A DNA stretch of 64,000 nucleotides, from NCBI GenBank assembly GCA_963825315.1, contig CAWGST010000005.1:682001-746000 (forward strand), read 5' to 3'. The position numbers and the translations under genes were made by a program. This stretch comes from DASRLE01 sp963825315 (GTDB lineage: Bacteria > Verrucomicrobiota > Verrucomicrobiia > Limisphaerales > Palsa-1400). Positions 28,131-35,035 of this stretch are shown one piece after another (position 1 is the first letter of the stretch; every line of letters starts with the position of its first letter). Below the pieces are notes generated by a model. The model did no database searches. It had not been told where the DNA came from and worked only from the letters and a program-made list of their open reading frames with translations.

Positions 28131-28572
28131 CCAGGGTGAGGTGAGGGTCTTTCCCCCACTCCTTCGTTACTGGATTTCTTTTCTTACGCCTTTGGGTCAT
28201 AGCGCCTTTGTGTTGAGTCTGGATCCCCATTCGGATAATCCCTCATTTCAACAACCCAAAGTTTCCCATCCGCGCCCCACTCGAAGGCAACCGGACTTTC
28301 AATCAGCGGCTCAGTCGCAACGATCTCGACTCTAAAACCGGGCGGAACACGGATGCAATCCAGGGATTCCAAGGGCGATTTTGGAGAAGGTTGATTGTCC
28401 ATCGCATCTCCCCAACACGAGGAAATTCCGAGGAGCGACAAAGCAAATAAGCATGTGCGGACCATACATCCTTCAGCGAACATTCTTCGATGGATACCAA
28501 TTTCCTAGTACCCTTTCAAGCTGGAAGCCAGCGACTTCACGGCCAGGCTGACTTCACGGGGCGTAGCTGAGT

Positions 28573-28620
28573 CTGGCGCGTTTGAGGCGTAGCTCTTTTA
28601 AGGGGAATCAAACACGCCAG
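28573..28620. repeat. inverted repeat with GCGTAGCT flanks
   Basis: CTGGCGCGTTTGA (28573-28585) pairs with TCAAACACGCCAG (28608-28620), 12 of 13 matching, around a 22-nt loop. GGCGTAGCT occurs just before the left arm and again in the loop. It looks like a small interspersed palindrome in the gap upstream of the broken dehydrogenase. Confidence 0.45.
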
Positions 28621-28654
28621 TCTCGGCGAAGGGGGGATGTTGGCTCAAAGCCTG

Positions 28655-29257
28655 CTATTGGTTGCCTACTGATTTGCAGAAGAAATTGATGTAGTCACCG
28701 AGCGTTAGGACTGCGGAGAAGTCTGCGTTCCCTCCAAGTCTTTTCAGTCGATATTGGGCCACCCGATTAACCTCTTGAGCGTCGTCGTCCAATTCCAACC
28801 ACCCATCGGCAGAAGCAAGCTCCTTATCGAAGCGGTCTGAAGGACGCAGCTTTCCAGGCGGTACTCTCAAGAGAGTGGCTACCTCGTTCCAAAGTTCGAA
28901 AACCAAATCTTTTTGGAGCTTCGCATCAGCGAAGAACTGGGAGTAAATGGTGGCCATTGGCAAGTCTTCTCGGTTGGAGAAACGTTCAGCCCTTCCACGA
29001 CCGAAGCGCCACACACCGAAAAAAGCTGCAATACCGGAGAGCGTCAGAACAAAAAGTGTATAAAAAATCTTATCAACTGCGAGGATCCAAATTAAAAATG
29101 CTAGGCAGATGCAATCCAAGGTTAATATCCAGACCTCGAAGGTCACTTTTCTATGCCGCTTTAACTGCAAAGAAACCGTAACAACACTTAGCATGAAAGC
29201 GATGCCGCAAAATGGTCGCAGACAGTTACAAAGTGATTGACTCAATTCCATTGACAC
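28655..29257 (-). CDS. hypothetical membrane protein with acidic C-terminal domain
   Basis: This 200-aa protein has three hydrophobic segments in the first 90 residues (FCGIAFMLSVVTVSL, ILTLDCICLAFLIWILAV, FYTLFVLTLSGIAAFFGVW). A cytoplasmic-looking domain from about residue 110 carries LRPSDRFDKELASADGWLEL and later TLGDYINFF. The latter faintly recalls acyl-carrier-like DUF1493 proteins, but there is no DSL serine and I do not claim the family. Base composition is more AT-rich than the neighbours, which suggests acquisition with the surrounding mobile region. Confidence 0.6.
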   Translation of the reverse strand: MSMELSQSLCNCLRPFCGIAFMLSVVTVSLQLKRHRKVTFEVWILTLDCICLAFLIWILAVDKIFYTLFVLTLSGIAAFFGVWRFGRGRAERFSNREDLPMATIYSQFFADAKLQKDLVFELWNEVATLLRVPPGKLRPSDRFDKELASADGWLELDDDAQEVNRVAQYRLKRLGGNADFSAVLTLGDYINFFCKSVGNQ

Positions 29258-29265
29258 TTTCTATA

Positions 29266-29481
29266 TCAGTTCGGCTTGGATGCACATCCAGTCATACAAC
29301 TTTGATATGCCTCGTAGGTGCTCGCACCATTGATAATAGCCCCTACTCCGGAAAGCACACAGCCAAAACCACCTGAAAGGGTCAGTCCTAGTATTACTCT
29401 GTTAAGTTGCGCAAACTGCGAGTGAAGAATGAAATGTGTTGAAAGAGCAAAATCCGGTCGCCCAATCGCGGTTTTCGTCAA
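29266..29481 (-). pseudogene. small gene remnant joined to a MITE-like element
   Basis: The last 35 residues (GGFGCVLSGVGAIINGASTY, then EAYQSCMTGCASKPN) look like a genuine short Cys-containing C-terminus. The first half of the frame is read entirely from the 155-bp repeat at 29386-29540. The element has therefore probably replaced or interrupted the original 5' end. A small expressed protein cannot be excluded. Confidence 0.35.
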
Positions 29482-29540
29482 TGTTTATGGGCATTTCATG
29501 CTTTTTTTCCGATCTTATACTTAACAAAGTAATACTAGGA
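29386..29540 (+). repeat. 155-bp MITE-like element, family 2 copy A
   Basis: The element starts TCCTAGTATTACTCTGTTAAG minus its last base and ends with the near-perfect complement (CTTAACAAAGTAATACTAGG plus A), giving 20 of 21 matching terminal bases. A second copy at 29675-29829 is identical as far as I can see and in the same orientation. It has no coding capacity for a transposase. Confidence 0.85.
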
Positions 29541-29674
29541 TATTGGTATTCATAGGTGTTCATTCATTTTATTTGCCTCATGTTCTTATTCAAAAGCAAT
29601 GGTCTGGCCATACCTGCGCCATTTCAGCTCAAACCCCTGCCCAAGTCAAGCCCAAAATACCACTTTCACCAATT

Positions 29675-29829
29675 TCCTAGTATTACTCTGTTAAGTTGCG
29701 CAAACTGCGAGTGAAGAATGAAATGTGTTGAAAGAGCAAAATCCGGTCGCCCAATCGCGGTTTTCGTCAATGTTTATGGGCATTTCATGCTTTTTTTCCG
29801 ATCTTATACTTAACAAAGTAATACTAGGA
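29675..29829 (+). repeat. 155-bp MITE-like element, family 2 copy B
   Basis: Same sequence and orientation as 29386-29540. The 134 bp between the copies carry no gene. The left flank ACCAATTTCCTAGTA also occurs at 28496-28510 without the rest of the element, perhaps an empty or partial site. Confidence 0.85.
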
Positions 29830-29868
29830 CTTACCCTTTCACTTTCACTGACCCTTTCACTCCTTCGA

Positions 29869-30207
29869 TCAGATTGTCTCGCCAACACCAATGCCCGCAC
29901 GGGTTGGAGTATTGGGCCGTCTTAATTCCCAGAGACAGCCGAGCGCGGTGAGAAACACGACCATTTCGATTGCGAGATTAGCCCGGATTGTTTCTCGGGT
30001 GTCCTGAATGCTGTCTTCCTCCTTCGATACGGTTCCGGAAGGAAAACCTGGCGGCTCCCGTAAGATTCGCACTGCTATGACCGTCGCACGGTACGCGACA
30101 CAGTTACTTGCAATTTTGAATCCGGAGATAAGCGCAATCACCAGTAGCCCCACTAGCAAGTTGTTTCGCTTAGGTCGATGGGCTTGAACCGGGCTTTCGC
30201 TCATAGA
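29869..30207 (-). CDS. hypothetical protein with two membrane helices
   Basis: From ATG 30207 the protein (112 aa) reads MSESPVQAHRPKRNNLLVG, then a helix LLVIALISGFKIA, a loop containing REPPGFPSGTVSKEEDSIQD, and a second helix NLAIEMVVFLTALGCLW before LRRPNTPTRAG. An upstream in-frame ATG at 30225 is possible. I do not recognise a family. It is squeezed between a MITE-like repeat and the 3' flank of a truncated RAYT gene. Confidence 0.45.
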   Translation of the reverse strand, partial: SMSESPVQAHRPKRNNLLVGLLVIALISGFKIASNCVAYRATVIAVRILREPPGFPSGTVSKEEDSIQDTRETIRANLAIEMVVFLTALGCLWELRRPNTPTRAGIGVGETI

Positions 30208-30253
30208 ATTTCGTAAAGGGGTCATAAAGGGGTCAGTCCCGCATAATCGCATA

Positions 30254-30791
30254 TTATTGTTTCTTTTCCACATCGCGCAGCAGGTTCGCCAAGGAACCGG
30301 CTGCACCCATGTTTAATCGTTTGGCAATCCAGTTCAAGGTCATTGTCGTTTCCTGGCGCAGCCGCCGGGCCAGCTTGAGCTTCTCTGCATCCCCTTTGCG
30401 ACGTTGCGCCAGTTCCGTCGCGGTCCACCGCCGCCGCTTGAGTTCCTTCGCCACCAGTTGCTCCGCCCACGCTTCCTCTGTTTCCCGCCGCTCCTCCCCG
30501 CCGTGATGCGGCCCGCTCCGGCCCTGCATCTCCTCCAGTAACGCCTGCCGAAATTCCTTGCCTCCCAAACACCAGCCGCGCCGAATCGCTTTCCATTCCT
30601 TGTCCAACTCTGCCGCCCGGCGTGCCTCCATCCGCCCGGCAAACTCCTCTCGCACGGCCTTGCTGTCGCAGCCCAAGCCATGCTCCCCCAGCAACCGGTC
30701 CACCCGCAACCAGCGTGGCCGTTGCCGCGCCGGCAGCAAATACGCCGGATAACTGCTCCAGCGATAGCGGCAGAGCTTCTCTTCCGGCGCC
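30254..30791 (-). pseudogene. REP-associated tyrosine transposase, 5'-truncated copy
   Basis: The remaining part reads EEKLCRYRWSSYPAYLLPAR to LNMGAAGSLANLLRDVEKKQ and is nearly identical to the C-terminal half of the intact RAYT at 32327-33259 (differences such as Leu for Trp in RRGWC-GGKEF). It stops abruptly at 30791, where the IS110 copy begins, so the catalytic HUH and Tyr part is gone. Its 3' flank carries the same GGGGTCAGTCCCGCATAATC end sequence as the intact copy. Confidence 0.85.
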
Positions 30792-30805
30792 TAAAGTTAA
30801 CATGG

Positions 30806-30844
30806 GGTCGTCAGGTGAGGGAAAATCCGCTACACCTGACGCCC
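30806..30844 (+). promoter_or_regulatory. hairpin directly before the IS110 transposase start
   Basis: CGTCAGGTG (30809-30817) pairs perfectly with CACCTGACG (30833-30841), and GGG/CCC extends the stem across a one-base bulge. The stem ends a few bases before ATG 30846 and would bury any ribosome-binding site in transcripts reading in from outside. The same structure lies before copy 2 (34783-34821). Confidence 0.5.
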
Positions 30845-30845
30845 T

Positions 30846-31988
30846 ATGATTACATCTAACAAAAAAAGTAATAGCAAAAAACAAACCCAACCGCAACCCC
30901 AACGGCCACCCCGTGGCGCCACGGAACCTGCTCCGCGCAAAGCCAGGACGATCAAACTGGGGGTGGACGTGCATCTGGGCCTTTACGTAGTCGTGCGCGT
31001 GATCGACGGTGGCACGCCCCAGCCGCCGCAACGTTTCAAGCCGGCGGATTTCCTGTTGTGGTGCGCCAAGCAACTCACCCTGGCCGAGAAAGTCTTCACC
31101 TGCTATGAGGCCGGTCCATTCGGTTACACCTTGCATCGCCGGCTGGAGAAGATGGGGGTGACCAATTACGTCATCCGGCCACGGGACTGGGACGAATACA
31201 GCAAGAAGGTCAAGACGGACAAGCGCGACGCCCTGGCCATGGCCTTGTGTCTGGATCGCTACGTCAGCGGCAATCGGGAGGCGTTTTGTGTGGTGCGCGT
31301 TCCCACCGAGGCAGAGGAGCAGAAGCGCAGTCTGTCGCGCCAGCGGGAAAGTCTGCAGCAGGAAAAGCAACGGTTGGCCGCGCAGGGGCGCAGTCATGCC
31401 CTCTATTACGGCGGACATCTGCAAGGGGAGTGGTGGCAGGAAGCGGCCTGGCAAAGGAATCTGCTGGAGTTGCCGGCCATCGTGGTCAATTTGCTGGAAC
31501 CCTTGCGCCGGTTGCTGGCGGCGGTGGAAGTGGAGTTGAAAGTTCGGACCAGGGAACTGGAGGCAGCCGCGCCTGCCGGGTTGCCGGTGGGCTTGGGCCC
31601 GATGACCAGCGAAATCCTGGAGCGGGAAGTGGCGGATTGGAATCGGTTCAACAACCGCAGACAGGTGGCCAGCTACACCGGGCTGTGTCCCCGGGAGGAC
31701 ACCTCCAGCCAGCGGCGCTTTCAAGGGGCCATCAACAAGCACGGCAACCGGCGCTTGCGGCCGGTGCTGGTGGAAGGAGCCTGGCGTCTGATGGTTTTCC
31801 AGCCCAGCTATCGCCCGGTCCAGAAGTGGCGGGCGGCCCTGCTGGACCACAAGACCAGCCCGTCGCGGCGCAAGAAGCTCATCATCGCCCTGGCGCGGAC
31901 CTTTGCGGTGGACTGGTGGCGGGTGCGCACCGGACGCTGCGCCGCCGAAGCCCTGGGACTGAAACTCCAGCCCTTGCCCGGCGTCTGA
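30846..31988 (+). CDS. IS110 family transposase (DEDD), copy 1
   Basis: This 380-aa protein has an N-terminal RuvC-like DEDD domain: KLGVDVHLGLYVV (Asp), FTCYEAGPFGY (Glu), and TDKRDALAMALCLDRY (Asp). A coiled coil (about 160-240) and the C-terminal Tnp20 domain (LGPMTSEILEREVADWNRF, NKHGNRRLRPVLVEGAWRL) follow. IS110 enzymes are recombinases guided by a bridge RNA from the element's non-coding end. Frame and motifs are intact. The protein differs from copy 2 only by Ala versus Ser in LEA(A/S)APAGLP. Confidence 0.92.
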   Translation: MITSNKKSNSKKQTQPQPQRPPRGATEPAPRKARTIKLGVDVHLGLYVVVRVIDGGTPQPPQRFKPADFLLWCAKQLTLAEKVFTCYEAGPFGYTLHRRLEKMGVTNYVIRPRDWDEYSKKVKTDKRDALAMALCLDRYVSGNREAFCVVRVPTEAEEQKRSLSRQRESLQQEKQRLAAQGRSHALYYGGHLQGEWWQEAAWQRNLLELPAIVVNLLEPLRRLLAAVEVELKVRTRELEAAAPAGLPVGLGPMTSEILEREVADWNRFNNRRQVASYTGLCPREDTSSQRRFQGAINKHGNRRLRPVLVEGAWRLMVFQPSYRPVQKWRAALLDHKTSPSRRKKLIIALARTFAVDWWRVRTGRCAAEALGLKLQPLPGV

Positions 31989-32094
31989 GGAATGACTGAT
32001 GCAATGACTTTGCCGCCCACAATTTTGGAGCGTAGCGGAACCGAACTGACCCCTGGGCTTTTGATGGCCCGTTTTAAAGTATGGTGTCCGCGCG

Positions 32095-32188
32095 CTCCTC
32101 TGGACTTGGAAACGATAAAGTGTACGCCTCGCGGTTGTACGGATAGCAGGTTAAGCCAGGTCGATTGACCGGCGCTCCACCAGAGGAG
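32095..32188 (+). ncRNA. candidate IS110 bridge RNA segment, copy 1
   Basis: The non-coding region after the transposase is rich in pairing. CTCCTCTGG (32095-32103) matches CCAGAGGAG (32180-32188). Inside is GGTCGATTGACC (a 4-bp stem with a GATT loop) and a GTAC...GTAC stem around CGCCTCGCGG. Bridge RNAs of IS110-family elements come from such end regions. The boundaries here are only those of the outermost clear stem. Confidence 0.35.
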
Positions 32189-32300
32189 ACGATCCAACAA
32201 AAAAGCGGCAGAAAGACAAAGAGAAAGAAGAAAACAAAGAGAAGAAGCTTTTAATAAAAAGACAGGATTTTCGGACGCGCTTGACAACTTACCCCATAGC

Positions 32301-32328
32301 AGGGGTCAGTCCCGCATAATCGCATATT
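32301..32328 (+). repeat. terminal inverted repeat of the RAYT element, left
   Basis: 28 bp beginning AGGGGTCAGTCCCGCATAAT. It pairs with the complement at 33299-33326 with one mismatch. The same sequence flanks the 3' side of the truncated RAYT near 30229-30256. Confidence 0.75.
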
Positions 32329-33259
32329 ATTGTTTCTTTTCCACATCGCGCAGCAGGTTCGCCAAGGAACCGGCTGCACCCATGTTTAATCGTTTGGCAA
32401 TCCAGTTCAAGGTCATTGTCGTTTCCTGGCGCAGCCGCCGGGCCAGCTTGAGCTTCTCTGCATCCCCTTTGCTACGTTGCGCCAGTTCCGCCGCGGCCCA
32501 CCGCCGCCGCTTGAGTTCCTTCGCCACCAGTTGCTCCGCCCACGCTTCCTCTGTTTCCCGCCGCTCCTCCCCGCCGTGATGCGGCCCGCTCCGGCCCTGC
32601 ATCTCCTCCAGTAACGCCTGCCGAAATTCCTTGCCTCCCCAACACCAGCCACGCCGAATCGCTTTCCATTCCTTGTCCAACTCCGCCGCCCGGCGTGCCT
32701 CCATCCGCCCGGCAAACTCCTCTCGCACGGCCTTGCTGTCGCAGCCCAAGCCATGCTCCCCCAGCAATCGGTCCACCCGCAACCAGCGTGGCCGTTGCCG
32801 CGCCGGCAGCAAATACGCCGGATAACTGCTCCAGCGATAGCGGCAGAGCTTCTCTTCCGGCGCCAGCAACCCGCCCCGCACGGGATTGAGATGCACATAG
32901 TCGCACACCGTCTTGAGGTAACCCGTGCCGCCGCCTTCCACGATGAGCGCTTTATAACGGCCGCTAAAGACATGCCCAAAGAGCTTGTGCCGACGGTTGA
33001 AGCGCGCAGTGTAAGTGCCCAGGAACCATCTCATGCCCGCCACCAAATTGGCGCTGGGCGTCTCCACCACCAAATGAAAGTGGTTGGGCATCAAGCAGAG
33101 GGCATGCACCTGCCAGCTGGTTTTCTGGCAGGCTTCCGTCAGGGTGTTGAGGAACAGCACCCGATCCCGGTTGGACTGGAAAATGGGTTCGCGCCGGTCG
33201 CCCCGATTCAGGACGTGATAGACCGCCCCAGGATATTCCACTCGGAGTTTTCTAGCCAT
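32327..33259 (-). CDS. REP-associated tyrosine transposase (RAYT, TnpA_REP)
   Basis: The 310-aa protein starts at ATG 33259 (MARKLRVEYPGAVYHVLNRG). It shows the Y1-HUH transposase signature: YHVLNRGDRREPIF, ALCLMPNHFHLVVETP with the HUH pair, and the FGHVFSGRYKALIV region with the catalytic Tyr, followed by YVHLNPVRGGLL. A long charged C-terminal extension (RRETEEAWAEQLVAKELKRR, then a helix-turn-helix-like NWIAKRLNMGAAGSLANLL) is typical of some RAYT groups. RAYTs are thought to mobilise REP palindromes. Inverted GGGGTCAGTCCC ends flank it. The neighbouring copy at 30254 is truncated. Confidence 0.92.
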   Translation of the reverse strand: MARKLRVEYPGAVYHVLNRGDRREPIFQSNRDRVLFLNTLTEACQKTSWQVHALCLMPNHFHLVVETPSANLVAGMRWFLGTYTARFNRRHKLFGHVFSGRYKALIVEGGGTGYLKTVCDYVHLNPVRGGLLAPEEKLCRYRWSSYPAYLLPARQRPRWLRVDRLLGEHGLGCDSKAVREEFAGRMEARRAAELDKEWKAIRRGWCWGGKEFRQALLEEMQGRSGPHHGGEERRETEEAWAEQLVAKELKRRRWAAAELAQRSKGDAEKLKLARRLRQETTMTLNWIAKRLNMGAAGSLANLLRDVEKKQ

Positions 33260-33298
33260 GAGGCCCAATTTGCGCCAGAGAAGACAAAACGTCAATGC

Positions 33299-33326
33299 AA
33301 TATGTGATTATGCGGGACTGACCCCT
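33299..33326 (-). repeat. terminal inverted repeat of the RAYT element, right
   Basis: Reverse complement of 32301-32328 with one mismatch (A for G). It ends in GGGACTGACCCCT next to the right IS110 copy. Confidence 0.75.
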
Positions 33327-33438
33327 GCTATGGGGTAAGTTGTCAAGCGCGTCCGAAAATCCTGTCTTTTTATTAAAAGCTTCTTCTCTTTGTTTTCTTC
33401 TTTCTCTTTGTCTTTCTGCCGCTTTTTTGTTGGATCGT

Positions 33439-33532
33439 CTCCTCTGGTGGAGCGCCGGTCAATCGACCTGGCTTAACCTGCTATCCGTACAACCGCGAGG
33501 CGTACACTTTATCGTTTCCAAGTCCAGAGGAG
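33439..33532 (-). ncRNA. candidate IS110 bridge RNA segment, copy 2
   Basis: Exact mirror of 32095-32188, with the same outer 9-bp stem and internal hairpins. Confidence 0.35.
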
Positions 33533-33638
33533 CGCGCGGACACCATACTTTAAAACGGGCCATCAAAAGCCCAGGGGTCAGTTCGGTTCCGCTACGCTCC
33601 AAAATTGTGGGCGGCAAAGTCATTGCATCAGTCATTCC

Positions 33639-34781
33639 TCAGACGCCGGGCAAGGGCTGGAGTTTCAGTCCCAGGGCTTCGGCGGCGCAGCGTCCGGTGC
33701 GCACCCGCCACCAGTCCACCGCAAAGGTCCGCGCCAGGGCGATGATGAGCTTCTTGCGCCGCGACGGGCTGGTCTTGTGGTCCAGCAGGGCCGCCCGCCA
33801 CTTCTGGACCGGGCGATAGCTGGGCTGGAAAACCATCAGACGCCAGGCTCCTTCCACCAGCACCGGCCGCAAGCGCCGGTTGCCGTGCTTGTTGATGGCC
33901 CCTTGAAAGCGCCGCTGGCTGGAGGTGTCCTCCCGGGGACACAGCCCGGTGTAGCTGGCCACCTGTCTGCGGTTGTTGAACCGATTCCAATCCGCCACTT
34001 CCCGCTCCAGGATTTCGCTGGTCATCGGGCCCAAGCCCACCGGCAATCCAGCGGGGGCGGAGGCCTCCAGTTCCCTGGTCCGAACTTTCAACTCCACTTC
34101 CACCGCCGCCAGCAACCGGCGCAAGGGTTCCAGCAAATTGACCACGATGGCCGGCAACTCCAGCAGATTCCTTTGCCAGGCCGCTTCCTGCCACCACTCC
34201 CCTTGCAGATGTCCGCCGTAATAGAGGGCATGACTGCGCCCCTGCGCGGCCAACCGTTGCTTTTCCTGCTGCAGACTTTCCCGCTGGCGCGACAGACTGC
34301 GCTTCTGCTCCTCTGCCTCGGTGGGAACGCGCACCACACAAAACGCCTCCCGATTGCCGCTGACGTAGCGATCCAGACACAAGGCCATGGCCAGGGCGTC
34401 GCGCTTGTCCGTCTTGACCTTCTTGCTGTATTCGTCCCAGTCCCGTGGCCGGATGACGTAATTGGTCACCCCCATCTTCTCCAGCCGGCGATGCAAGGTG
34501 TAACCGAATGGACCGGCCTCATAGCAGGTGAAGACTTTCTCGGCCAGGGTGAGTTGCTTGGCGCACCACAACAGGAAATCCGCCGGCTTGAAACGTTGCG
34601 GCGGCTGGGGCGTGCCACCGTCGATCACGCGCACGACTACGTAAAGGCCCAGATGCACGTCCACCCCCAGTTTGATCGTCCTGGCTTTGCGCGGAGCAGG
34701 TTCCGTGGCGCCACGGGGTGGCCGTTGGGGTTGCGGTTGGGTTTGTTTTTTGCTATTACTTTTTTTGTTAGATGTAATCAT
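33639..34781 (-). CDS. IS110 family transposase (DEDD), copy 2
   Basis: 380 aa, identical to copy 1 except for Ser in LEASAPAGLP. All DEDD residues and the Tnp20 domain are present. The substitution comes from the six-base-change cluster at 34047-34062. The start hairpin is conserved. Confidence 0.92.
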   Translation of the reverse strand: MITSNKKSNSKKQTQPQPQRPPRGATEPAPRKARTIKLGVDVHLGLYVVVRVIDGGTPQPPQRFKPADFLLWCAKQLTLAEKVFTCYEAGPFGYTLHRRLEKMGVTNYVIRPRDWDEYSKKVKTDKRDALAMALCLDRYVSGNREAFCVVRVPTEAEEQKRSLSRQRESLQQEKQRLAAQGRSHALYYGGHLQGEWWQEAAWQRNLLELPAIVVNLLEPLRRLLAAVEVELKVRTRELEASAPAGLPVGLGPMTSEILEREVADWNRFNNRRQVASYTGLCPREDTSSQRRFQGAINKHGNRRLRPVLVEGAWRLMVFQPSYRPVQKWRAALLDHKTSPSRRKKLIIALARTFAVDWWRVRTGRCAAEALGLKLQPLPGV

Positions 34782-35035
34782 AGGGCGTCAGGTGTAGCGG
34801 ATTTTCCCTCACCTGACGACCCCATGTTAACTTTATGAGTCCAATTCATCAATATGTTGAAATATGAGGACTTGACGCCTTTACGGCAGTAGTGTTCGGC
34901 AAGGTGAATGCTTTGGCCCGGAGGCGTCAGTTTATGGAAGGTTTTTCTGTCCTGAGAAGCTTGTCGTCCAATTGTAACCTGATTGTCACCTAATTGTAAC
35001 TTGTACTTTTTTAGCCATTCTGGTCTGATGGGCGC

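Larger units (their letters stand above)
27109..28483 (-). pseudogene. PVC-type heme-binding/membrane-bound dehydrogenase, broken by repeats
   Basis: The N-terminal piece (28184-28483) has a signal peptide and VPPGFRVEIVATEPLI then KLWVVEMRDYPNG. The middle piece (about 27356-28050) continues GRIVCLEDTNGDGVYEKATV, PNGICPWRKGVIVSAGGEIF and NHNVTWLWHYYVP. The end (27109-27227) is ESPMIRVWLEKIRNS and LPKQSMADLISYIANRH. A palindromic repeat (about 28055-28180) separates the first two, and a 128-bp MITE-like element (27228-27355) joins the middle to the end. Most of the C-terminal half (HEAT and cytochrome parts) is missing. The family is abundant in Planctomycetes and Verrucomicrobia. This copy is certainly non-functional. 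Confidence 0.85.
30792..32300 (+). mobile_element. IS110-family element, copy 1
   Basis: A short 54-bp 5' leader with a strong hairpin, the DEDD transposase gene (30846-31988), and about 310 bp of structured 3' non-coding sequence. Its left end cuts the truncated RAYT; its right end abuts the terminal repeat of the intact RAYT. A long non-coding 3' end is the layout expected for the IS1111 subgroup. The exact right end is inferred from the common sequence of the two copies. Confidence 0.65.
30792..34835. repeat. 1.54-kb inverted repeat around the intact RAYT gene
   Basis: Arm 30792-32328 is the reverse complement of arm 33299-34835. Comparison of the reading frames shows the arms to be identical except for six substitutions clustered at 31565-31580, plus a mismatch near 32322. 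Each arm contains a complete IS110-type gene, its non-coding 3' region and the 28-bp end of the RAYT element. The central 970 bp is the RAYT gene. Confidence 0.88.
33327..34835 (-). mobile_element. IS110-family element, copy 2 (inverted)
   Basis: Mirror image of copy 1. Its 3' end abuts the right RAYT terminal repeat, and its 5' end meets unrelated sequence (TATGAGTCCAATTC). The two elements thus point away from each other's 3' ends toward the RAYT, placing the same RAYT end sequence next to the same IS end on both sides. Confidence 0.65.

Noticed and set aside
28496..28510. ACCAATTTCCTAGTA as a third copy of the 155-bp element
   Set aside because: Only the flank and 8 end bases match; the rest of the element is absent.
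30222..31850. 542-codon minus-strand frame over IS110 copy 1 (and its mirror at 33777-34838)
   Set aside because: It runs antisense through the transposase and truncated RAYT and has no family features.
32290..32300. TTACCCCATAG at the IS110 right end resembling the TTACACCCCATAG motif near 10014
   Set aside because: One base is missing in the core and it lies inside a mobile element in both arms; chance similarity is likely.
34970..35005. AATTGTAAC/ATTGTCAC short repeats as a replication-origin iteron set
   Set aside because: Only three imperfect units, inside the probable upstream end of an IS4-type element, with no replication gene nearby.
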